A stretch of DNA of 6,070 nucleotides from the NCBI GenBank assembly GCA_903831925.1, contig CAIKZV010000016.1, positions 1-6,070 on the forward strand. The letters are read 5' to 3'. This document shows, piece after piece, positions 1 to 4,954 of this stretch. The number at the start of each line of letters is the position of its first letter. Position 1 is the stretch's first letter. A program made the translations under genes and the position numbers. The notes under the pieces are model-generated. The model was not told the origin of the DNA and did no database searches. It saw only the letters and a list, made by a program, of their open reading frames with translations. The DNA comes from an uncultured Burkholderiales bacterium. GTDB lineage: Bacteria > Pseudomonadota > Gammaproteobacteria > Burkholderiales > Burkholderiaceae_E.

Positions 1-717
1 ACCAAGGACAACACCCAGCTGACCGTCGATGGCGTGCTCTATTTCCAGGTCACCGATCCGACCCGTGCCTCGTATGGCTCGTCCAACTTCATCGTGGCAA
101 TCACCCAGCTTTCGCAAACCACGCTGCGCTCGGTGATCGGCCGGCTCGAACTCGACCGAACCTTCGAGGAGCGCGATTTCATCAACAGCAGCGTGGTTTC
201 GGCGCTCGATGAGGCGGCGATGAGCTGGGGTGTGAAAGTGCTTCGCTATGAGATCAAGGACCTCACGCCGCCGGCCGAGATCCTGCGCTCGATGCAGGCG
301 CAGATCACCGCCGAGCGCGAAAAGCGCGCACTGATCGCCGCCTCGGAAGGCCGCAAGCAGGAGCAGATCAATATCGCCACCGGCGAACGCGAAGCCTCGA
401 TCCAGCGATCAGAGGGTGATAAGCAGGCCGAGATCAACAAGGCTCAGGGTCAGGCAGCAGCGATTCTGTCGGTGGCCGGCGCAACCGCGGCGGCGCTCGA
501 GCGTATCGCCCAGGCCATCGAGCGTCCGGGCGGCATGAATGCGGTCAACCTCAAGATCGCCGAGCAGTATGTCCAGGCCTTCGGTGAACTGGCGCGCCAG
601 GGCAATACCCTGATCGTGCCGGCCAATCTGGCCGATATGTCGTCGCTGATTGCGAGCGCGATGACGGTTGTGAAGCAGCCGGTTGCCGGGTCGTCCGAGG
701 TTCGTCCGCTGACCTGA
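1..717 (+). CDS. Stomatin-like SPFH-domain membrane protein (paraslipin/QmcA type), 5' truncated by window
   Basis: The reading frame is open from base 1 and ends at TGA 715-717, giving 238 visible residues. The window edge removes the N-terminal membrane segment and the first part of the SPFH domain; family members are usually about 300 residues. Visible residues 1-90 match the second half of an SPFH domain (QLTVDGVLYFQVTDP, then LRSVIGRLELDRTFEERD). Residues 95-150 form a charged, Ala/Glu/Gln-rich coiled coil with a near repeat (SEGRKQEQIN, later SEGDKQAEIN), typical of stomatins. The C-terminus carries the paraslipin-like signature GNTLIVPANLADMSSLIAS. These proteins form membrane-attached oligomers that organise membrane microdomains or assist proteases, and are often encoded beside an NfeD protein, which here would lie upstream and out of view. 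An internal GTG at 34 is in frame but is not the true start, because homology continues before it. The family call is firm; the specific role is not. Confidence 0.93.
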   Translation, partial: TKDNTQLTVDGVLYFQVTDPTRASYGSSNFIVAITQLSQTTLRSVIGRLELDRTFEERDFINSSVVSALDEAAMSWGVKVLRYEIKDLTPPAEILRSMQAQITAEREKRALIAASEGRKQEQINIATGEREASIQRSEGDKQAEINKAQGQAAAILSVAGATAAALERIAQAIERPGGMNAVNLKIAEQYVQAFGELARQGNTLIVPANLADMSSLIASAMTVVKQPVAGSSEVRPLT

Positions 718-726
718 GCGCCTCAG
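714..726. repeat. Short inverted repeat spanning the two convergent stop codons
   Basis: CTGAG (714-718) and CTCAG (722-726) are exact inverted copies around a 3-base loop. They include the stop codons of the SPFH gene and of smpB, which face each other across 5 bp. The stem is only 5 bp and has no T-run on either side, so a terminator role is doubtful. Confidence 0.25.
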
Positions 727-1181
727 CCCGATACCCGGGTACCGCTTTTGACGATGCGCTGCTTTTCGCGTTGCCACTCGCGCTCGCGCTCGGCGTCTCG
801 CTTGTCGTACTGCTTCTTGCCCTTGGCCAGTCCGACTTCAAGCTTGATCCGCCCGCCCTTGTAATGCAGATCGAGCGGCACCAGCGTGAAGCCGGCCCGT
901 TCGACCTTGCCGATCAGCTTGGCGATCTCGTGCCCATGCATCAGCAGCTTGCGGGTGCGGGTGGGGTCGGGATTGACATGGGTCGATGCGGCAGTCAGCG
1001 GCGTGATGTGCGCGCCGAGCAGCGCGAGTTCGGCGCCGCGCACGATGACGTAGGCCTCTTTCAGATGGGCTCGGCCCGCGCGGATGGCCTTGACCTCCCA
1101 GCCTTCCAGAACCAGCCCCGCCTCGAACTTCTCCTCGATGAAGAAATCGTGAAAGGCCTTGCGATTGTCGACAATGCTCAT
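723..1181 (-). CDS. smpB: SsrA (tmRNA)-binding protein SmpB
   Basis: This gene encodes a 152-residue protein of the normal SmpB length. SmpB binds the tRNA-like domain of tmRNA and brings it to stalled ribosomes for trans-translation, which tags the nascent peptide and frees the ribosome in the cytoplasm. Family features visible are the start MSIVDNRKAFHDFFIEEK, GWEVKAIRAGRAHLKEAYV (27-45), HVNPDPTRTRKLL (68-80), LHYKGGRIKLE (105-115) and GKKQYDKR (121-128). A basic C-terminal tail follows, the part that folds into a helix in the mRNA channel. The ATG at 1181-1179 gives the standard N-terminus; no strong Shine-Dalgarno is seen before it. It is convergent with the SPFH gene (5-bp gap) and divergent from ratA, an arrangement also known in E. 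coli. No tmRNA gene (ssrA) was recognised in the window. Confidence 0.97.
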   Translation of the reverse strand: MSIVDNRKAFHDFFIEEKFEAGLVLEGWEVKAIRAGRAHLKEAYVIVRGAELALLGAHITPLTAASTHVNPDPTRTRKLLMHGHEIAKLIGKVERAGFTLVPLDLHYKGGRIKLEVGLAKGKKQYDKRDAEREREWQREKQRIVKSGTRVSG

Positions 1182-1186
1182 GGTGT

Positions 1187-1203
1187 GCCGTCATGACGAC
1201 GGC
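1187..1203. promoter_or_regulatory. Hairpin in the smpB 5' leader / smpB-ratA spacer
   Basis: GCCGTC (1187-1192) and GACGGC (1198-1203) form a perfect 6-bp stem with a 5-base loop. It lies 5 bp upstream of the smpB ATG on the minus strand, where a ribosome-binding site would be. It overlaps a 10-bp palindrome CGTCATGACG (1189-1198). A second inverted repeat, GCCGG (1202-1206) and CCGGC (1214-1218), follows directly. The structure is visible; a control role for either gene is inference and could be chance in GC-rich DNA. Confidence 0.3.
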
Positions 1204-1207
1204 CGGG

Positions 1208-1213
1208 TAGAAT
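1208..1213 (+). promoter_or_regulatory. Possible -10 box for ratA-rnfH
   Basis: TAGAAT matches the sigma-70 -10 consensus TATAAT at five of six positions and lies 59 bp before the ratA ATG. No recognisable -35 hexamer sits 16-18 bp upstream. It also falls in the loop of the inverted repeat 1202-1218. This is a weak candidate, proposed because a promoter for the divergent ratA-rnfH pair is expected in this spacer. Confidence 0.25.
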
Positions 1214-1272
1214 CCGGCGAGTCTAGCAGCCCGCCCCGGCCTGCGTCAGTCACGCCCAACCCAGAGCCTTGC

Positions 1273-1704
1273 ATGCCGCTGGTCAACAAGTCGGTTCTCG
1301 TTCCCTATGGTGCTTCGCGCATGTTCGAGCTGGTCGAACGCGTCGAGGACTATCCGCTTTTCCTGCCATGGTGCGGTGGCGCCCAGATTCATGAGCGCAC
1401 CGACGATTTCATGGTTGCCACGCTGCGAATCGACTATCTCGGCCTTCGCCAGTCGTTCACGACCGAGAACCGTCAGGTCCGCGACCAGCGCATCAGCATG
1501 GCGCTGCGCGATGGGCCCTTCTCAAAGCTCGATGGCCAGTGGGTGTTCACGCCCCTGCGCGCCGACGCCTGCAAGGTCGAGTTTTCGCTCGACTATGTGT
1601 TTGCCGGTGCGTTGCTGTCGCGGGCGCTGTCGCCGGTGTTCGATCAGATTGCCGGCAGTTTTGTCGACGCATTCGTCAAGCGCGCGCAGGCCTTGTATGG
1701 CTGA
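1273..1704 (+). CDS. ratA: RatA / COQ10-like START-domain protein
   Basis: This encodes a 143-residue single-domain protein of the polyketide cyclase/START (SRPBCC) fold. Visible family motifs are VNKSVLVPYGASRMFELVE (4-22), VEDYPLFLPWCGG (24-36), the GPFSKLDGQW segment (81-90), and a C-terminal helix with FVDAFVKRAQ (130-139). In E. coli RatA was described as a toxin that binds the 50S subunit and blocks 70S assembly. Eukaryotic and alphaproteobacterial relatives (Coq10) bind ubiquinone and support respiration, so either role may apply. The frame is open further upstream to 1159, but the ATG at 1273 is chosen because it gives the family N-terminus; the 38 upstream codons are non-homologous and overlap the smpB start. 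No strong Shine-Dalgarno is visible. It overlaps rnfH by 8 bp, suggesting translational coupling. Confidence 0.93.
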   Translation: MPLVNKSVLVPYGASRMFELVERVEDYPLFLPWCGGAQIHERTDDFMVATLRIDYLGLRQSFTTENRQVRDQRISMALRDGPFSKLDGQWVFTPLRADACKVEFSLDYVFAGALLSRALSPVFDQIAGSFVDAFVKRAQALYG

Positions 1705-2086
1705 GGCGATGCGGTATGTCGCGTCGGTTCGACTGTCGATCGAGGTCGTCTGGATCGGCGTCGATCCGCCCTTGCGCGTCGCGCTCGACGTCGAGGCAGG
1801 CACGACGGTCGCGCAGGCGCTCCTCGCCAGCGGTATGGCCCAGCTGATTCGTGATCGGTCGGTCAGCGCAGCGTTAGAGGGCAGCGGATTGCCCTGGGAG
1901 GCCGATTCACTTGGCGTGGCCTGCTTCGGTCGGCGGGTGTCGCTGACCGACTCCTTGCACGATGGCGATCGTCTCGAACTTTTGCCCCGCTTGATCGTCG
2001 ATCCGAAAATCGCCCGACAGCGCAGGGCAGATCATCGCAGGCGACTTGCAGGTGAGAGGCGCTGGACGCCCGATCGCGCGGTCTAG
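1697..2086 (+). CDS. rnfH: RnfH/RatB family ubiquitin-like protein
   Basis: This encodes a 129-residue protein of the RnfH (UPF0125, also called RatB) family, which has a small beta-grasp, ubiquitin-like fold. The core spans about residues 11-104: SIEVVWIG at the first strand, VEAGTTVAQALLASGM (32-47), LGVACFGRRV (72-81), LHDGDRLELLPRLIVDPK (87-104). It ends in an Arg-rich tail (105-129) that is longer than in many homologues. The ATG at 1697 overlaps the ratA stop by 8 bp and has AGG at 1688-1690 with 6-base spacing. A second ATG at 1709 is possible, but GAGG lies only 2 bases before it. The molecular function is unknown; despite the name, a role in the Rnf complex is not established, and no rnf genes are visible here. 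The pairing with ratA is the classic context. It is convergent with the DUF4124 gene. Confidence 0.88.
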   Translation: MAEAMRYVASVRLSIEVVWIGVDPPLRVALDVEAGTTVAQALLASGMAQLIRDRSVSAALEGSGLPWEADSLGVACFGRRVSLTDSLHDGDRLELLPRLIVDPKIARQRRADHRRRLAGERRWTPDRAV

Positions 2087-2091
2087 TCTTT

Positions 2092-2114
2092 GCCGCCTAG
2101 CTCTTGCAGGCGGC
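2092..2114. terminator. Hairpin between convergent rnfH and DUF4124 gene (possible bidirectional terminator)
   Basis: GCCGCCT (2092-2098) and AGGCGGC (2108-2114) form a perfect 7-bp GC-rich stem. It can be extended by GC/GC (2100-2101 with 2106-2107) after one bulged A (2099), closing on a TCTT loop. It sits on the 10-bp gap between the rnfH stop (2086) and the DUF4124 stop (2099-2097), as expected for a shared terminator. Neither side has a T-run, so intrinsic termination may be weak. Confidence 0.45.
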
Positions 2115-2618
2115 CTTGATCACGTTGCGGGCCTGATCGGCACGAACCGCGCGCTGAGCGTCGTCGAGGACTTCGCGCTCACCCTTGGCATTGATCTGTG
2201 CCAGACGCATGCCACTGTCGACCGCGGCAAGATTCGAACGTGCGACGGTGCATTGTTCGGCCATTTCGCGGTCGCGGTCTGCGGCTGCTGCAGTCTTTCG
2301 TTCAGCGGCCGCTTTGTCTGCCGCGCGCTTGCGCGATTCGAGCTCGCGATCAGCGGGCGTCAGAGGTGCCACCTTGCTGACCGCCGTTGCTTTGTCCTGA
2401 ATGACCGGCTGGTCCGCCGAACCACCCGATCCGACGGATGCTGCCGCAGAGGCCTGCCGCACGGGTGCATCGAGCACCGCGCTGGGCGCGACCGAAACGG
2501 GAGGCGGCAAGTCGGAGTACACCGTTCGACCGTTGGCATCGCGCCATTTGTATTGCGCGGTGGCATCGGCAGCCGCGAGAGCCAGTAAAAGAATCGGAAG
2601 AAGGTGTCTCACCAGCAT
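2097..2618 (-). CDS. Secreted DUF4124-domain protein
   Basis: This encodes 173 residues. The N-terminus (MLVRHLLPILLLALAAADATA) is a Sec signal peptide with an expected cut after Ala21 (Ala-Thr-Ala then Gln), so the mature protein should be periplasmic. A DUF4124 domain follows (QYKWRDANGRTVYSDLPPP, 22-40), the short KW-D-NG-YSD module common in proteobacterial envelope proteins. Next come a low-complexity Ala/Ser/Val linker, a charged Arg/Lys/Ala helix (about 85-120), and a conserved tail with Cys123, GER-LDD and Cys171 near the end. The two cysteines could form a disulfide in the periplasm. The ATG at 2618-2616 is chosen because it begins the signal peptide; the frame continues to 2687 without homology. 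AAGG lies 10 bases before the start. It is divergent from guaB and convergent with rnfH. The function is unknown. Confidence 0.85.
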   Translation of the reverse strand: MLVRHLLPILLLALAAADATAQYKWRDANGRTVYSDLPPPVSVAPSAVLDAPVRQASAAASVGSGGSADQPVIQDKATAVSKVAPLTPADRELESRKRAADKAAAERKTAAAADRDREMAEQCTVARSNLAAVDSGMRLAQINAKGEREVLDDAQRAVRADQARNVIKAACKS

Positions 2619-2686
2619 GACGCCTGAACCTTGAGGTCTGATCGGGTGGTTCGCGCAGCCTATGCCGAGCGCACCGCAAATCCGCA

Positions 2687-2702
2687 CGCCGGCCGACCGG
2701 CG
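2687..2702. repeat. Inverted repeat upstream of the guaB -10 box
   Basis: CGCCGG (2687-2692) and CCGGCG (2697-2702) form a perfect 6-bp stem with a CCGA loop, in the 142-bp divergent spacer between the DUF4124 gene and guaB. It ends 28 bp before the guaB -10 box, where an operator or activator site could lie. It does not resemble the PurR operator. In sequence this GC-rich it may be chance. Confidence 0.25.
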
Positions 2703-2730
2703 GAAAGCGGCTCAGGCCGGACGGAGTCGG

Positions 2731-2736
2731 TATAAT
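2731..2736 (+). promoter_or_regulatory. Consensus -10 box (TATAAT) of the guaB promoter
   Basis: TATAAT is a perfect sigma-70 -10 hexamer in an otherwise GC-rich spacer, 24 bp before the guaB ATG. Transcription would start near 2743, leaving a leader of about 18 nt. The bases after it (TCATTTTT) are AT-rich. No good -35 hexamer is present at 16-18 bp spacing (the region reads CGGCTC), so an activator may be needed or the strong -10 may suffice. Confidence 0.6.
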
Positions 2737-2750
2737 TCATTTTTGAGCCG

Positions 2751-2755
2751 TGAGG
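2751..2755 (+). promoter_or_regulatory. Ribosome-binding site of guaB
   Basis: TGAGG lies 5 bases before the ATG at 2761. It supports this start over the upstream in-frame ATG at 2662, which lies before the -10 box. Confidence 0.6.
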
Positions 2756-2760
2756 CGCCC

Positions 2761-4221
2761 ATGCGACTTGCCAAGAAAGCGCTGACATTCGACGACGTCC
2801 TTCTCGTTCCCGCCTTCTCCGACGTCCTGCCTCGTGATACCTCGCTGTCGACCCGACTGACCCGTGGCATCACGCTGAACATCCCGCTGGTGTCCGCTGC
2901 CATGGATACCGTCACCGAGGCGAGACTTGCCATCGCCATTGCCCAGGAAGGCGGAATCGGCGTCGTTCACAAGAATTTCTCTCCCGCCGAGCAGGCTCGG
3001 GAAGTGGCTCGCGTCAAGCGTTTCGAGGCGGGCATCGTGCGCGATCCGATCACGGTCACGCCCGACATGACGGTTCGCGATGTCATCGACATCACCCGCC
3101 AGCACCGCATCTCCGGCTTGCCGGTGGTCGTGGGGCGGCAGGTGGTCGGCATCGTGACCAATCGCGACCTTCGTTTCGAAACCCGGCTTGATGAGCCGGT
3201 GTCCTCGATCATGACGCCGCGCGAGCGACTCGTGACCGTGAGCGAAGGCGCGCCGCTCGATGAGGCCAAAGAGCTGATGCATCAGCATCGCCTTGAACGT
3301 GTACTGGTGATTGATGCCGCTTTTACGCTGCGCGGCCTGATCACGGTCAAGGACATTCTCAAGTCCACCGAGCATCCCAATGCAAGCAAGGATGAGTTCG
3401 GCAAGCTGCGGGTCGGAGCGGCGGTCGGTGTCGGTCCCGATTCGGACGAGCGGATCGACCTGCTGGTCAAGGCCGGGGTCGATGTCATCGTGGTCGATAC
3501 CGCGCAGGGGCATTCGGCGGGCGTGCTCGACCGGGTTCGCTGGATCAAGCGCAACTATTCGCAGGTGGAAGTCATCGGCGGCAATATCGCCACCGCCGAG
3601 GCGGCCAGAGCGCTTGCCGAAGCCGGTGCCGACGGCGTCAAGGTGGGCATCGGTCCGGGGTCGATCTGCACCACTCGCATTGTTGCGGGTGTCGGTGTGC
3701 CGCAGATCAGCGCCATCAGCGATGTGGCCGACGCGCTCGCCGGCAGCGGCATTCCGCTGATAGCAGACGGTGGCGTGCGCTATTCGGGCGACGTGGCCAA
3801 AGCGCTTGCAGCGGGCGCCTACAGCGTGATGATGGGCTCGATGCTCGCAGGTACTGAAGAGGCACCGGGCGAGGTCATCCTCTACCAGGGCCGCTCCTAC
3901 AAGAGCTATCGCGGCATGGGTTCACTGGGTGCGATGGCCGATGGTGCGGCCGATCGCTATTTCCAGGACTCCACCGCCAATGTCGACAAGCTGGTGCCCG
4001 AAGGCATCGAGGGCCGGGTGCCTTACAAGGGCTCGGTGCTGTCGATCCTCTATCAGCTGTGTGGCGGTGTGCGCGCGAGCATGGGCTATTGCGGCTGCCG
4101 CACGGTCGATGAGATGCGCACCCGTCCAAGCTTCGTCGAGATCACGTCTGCCGGCATGCGGGAGTCGCATGTCCATGATGTGCAGATCACCAAGGAAGCG
4201 CCCAACTATCAGGCCGACTGA
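2761..4221 (+). CDS. guaB: Inosine-5'-monophosphate dehydrogenase
   Basis: This 486-residue enzyme (E. coli GuaB has 488) oxidises IMP to XMP with NAD+, the first committed step of GMP synthesis in the cytoplasm. The (beta/alpha)8 barrel begins at LTFDDVLLVPAFSDVLPR and is interrupted by two CBS domains at about residues 96-147 and 155-211, which in this family bind adenine or guanine nucleotides and regulate assembly. Barrel motifs include VDTAQGHS (from 245), GGNIAT (273-278) and the catalytic loop GPGSICTTR with Cys303, which forms the thioimidate with IMP. The flap carries the Arg399-Tyr400 dyad (DRYFQ) that activates water, followed by EGRVPYKG. The C-terminus APNYQAD is normal. All key residues are present. 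The start has a clear Shine-Dalgarno and a TATAAT box upstream. The SIMPL gene begins 1 bp after its stop, so guaB probably heads a guaB-SIMPL-guaA transcript. Confidence 0.98.
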   Translation: MRLAKKALTFDDVLLVPAFSDVLPRDTSLSTRLTRGITLNIPLVSAAMDTVTEARLAIAIAQEGGIGVVHKNFSPAEQAREVARVKRFEAGIVRDPITVTPDMTVRDVIDITRQHRISGLPVVVGRQVVGIVTNRDLRFETRLDEPVSSIMTPRERLVTVSEGAPLDEAKELMHQHRLERVLVIDAAFTLRGLITVKDILKSTEHPNASKDEFGKLRVGAAVGVGPDSDERIDLLVKAGVDVIVVDTAQGHSAGVLDRVRWIKRNYSQVEVIGGNIATAEAARALAEAGADGVKVGIGPGSICTTRIVAGVGVPQISAISDVADALAGSGIPLIADGGVRYSGDVAKALAAGAYSVMMGSMLAGTEEAPGEVILYQGRSYKSYRGMGSLGAMADGAADRYFQDSTANVDKLVPEGIEGRVPYKGSVLSILYQLCGGVRASMGYCGCRTVDEMRTRPSFVEITSAGMRESHVHDVQITKEAPNYQAD

Positions 4222-4222
4222 C

Positions 4223-4939
4223 ATGAACGAACGAATCATTGGACCGATTGCCGCCGCCATTGTTGGCGTGCTTCTGGCGCTTGGTCTGATCGGCCTGGGG
4301 ATGTCCCTGTCTGCCGGGTTTCTGAAATACCGCGCGCAGGAAAGAACGGTCGAGGTCAAGGGGTTGGCCGAACGCGAAGTACCCGCCAATCTTGCGATCT
4401 GGCCGATCAGCTACACCGATACCGACAACGACCTGCCTGCGCTTTATGCGCGTTTCGAAGCGCATAAGGCCGCGATTGAGGCTTTCCTGAAAGAGCGCGA
4501 GTTTGAGCCCTCCGAGATCACCTTCGGGCCACCCACGATCGTCGATCGTCAGGCTCGTGAATATGGCGAGCAAAACGGCAAGTTCCGCTATCTGGGCAAG
4601 GCGGTGGTTACCGTCTATACCCCCAAGGTCGATGAAGTGAGGGTGGCGATCGGCAAGCTCGGCGATCTGGGCAAGCAGGGTGTTGTGGTGTCAGGGGAGG
4701 GGCCTGGTGTGCAGTTCGTGTTCGACGGCCTGAATTCGATCAAGCCGGTGATGATCGAGCAGGCGGTCAAGAACGCCCGCGAGTCGGCCGGCAAGTTCGC
4801 GACCGATACCGCAAGCGCCCTGGGCAAGGTCAAGCGCGCCGCGCAAGGTCAGTTTTCCATCGAAGACCGCGATGCCAGTACGCCGCATATCAAGAAGGTG
4901 CGGGTTGTCTCGACAATTGAGTATTACCTCCAGGACTGA
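4223..4939 (+). CDS. SIMPL (DUF541, YggE-like) membrane-anchored protein
   Basis: This encodes 238 residues, close to the 246 of E. coli YggE. One N-terminal hydrophobic segment (about 5-33, IIGPIAAAIVGVLLALGL) is best read as an uncleaved signal anchor placing the rest in the periplasm. The SIMPL domain runs from about residue 40 (ERTVEVKGLAEREVPANLA) to near the end, where the usual final strand appears (VRVVSTIEYYLQD). The family includes YggE, linked to oxidative stress, and Brucella Bp26, which forms large oligomers; no biochemical function is established. The ATG lies 1 bp after the guaB stop with only a weak AGG (4211-4213) before it, so translation is probably coupled to guaB. guaA begins 15 bp after its stop. 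A link to GMP metabolism is only suggested by this position. Confidence 0.9.
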   Translation: MNERIIGPIAAAIVGVLLALGLIGLGMSLSAGFLKYRAQERTVEVKGLAEREVPANLAIWPISYTDTDNDLPALYARFEAHKAAIEAFLKEREFEPSEITFGPPTIVDRQAREYGEQNGKFRYLGKAVVTVYTPKVDEVRVAIGKLGDLGKQGVVVSGEGPGVQFVFDGLNSIKPVMIEQAVKNARESAGKFATDTASALGKVKRAAQGQFSIEDRDASTPHIKKVRVVSTIEYYLQD

Positions 4940-4954
4940 GGTCGATTTCACACC

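Noticed and set aside
732..741. 10-bp palindrome TACCCGGGTA in the smpB tail
   Set aside because: It has no loop or T-run, lies in coding sequence, and is likely chance.
1164..1175. 12-bp perfect palindrome ATTGTCGACAAT near the smpB start
   Set aside because: It encodes the conserved SmpB residues Ile-Val-Asp-Asn, so the palindrome is explained by the protein; no second copy was noticed.
1307..1696. Upstream in-frame extension of rnfH overlapping ratA
   Set aside because: The extension is the +1 shadow of ratA with low-complexity Arg/Ser sequence; homology begins only after the ATG at 1697.
2670..2688. GCAAAT-containing stretch as a PurR operator for guaB
   Set aside because: Only one half resembles the PurR half-site; the required symmetry is missing.
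2662..2760. Upstream in-frame extension of guaB
   Set aside because: It would start before the TATAAT box, and the 33 extra residues are not part of IMP dehydrogenase.
2737..3513. 258-codon minus-strand open frame opposite guaB
   Set aside because: It is antisense to conserved IMP dehydrogenase sequence and resembles no known protein; a codon-bias shadow.
4536..4554. Repeated CGATCG motifs in the SIMPL gene
   Set aside because: They fall in codons for Ile/Val/Asp/Arg, and GATC-rich words occur throughout this window; no array structure.
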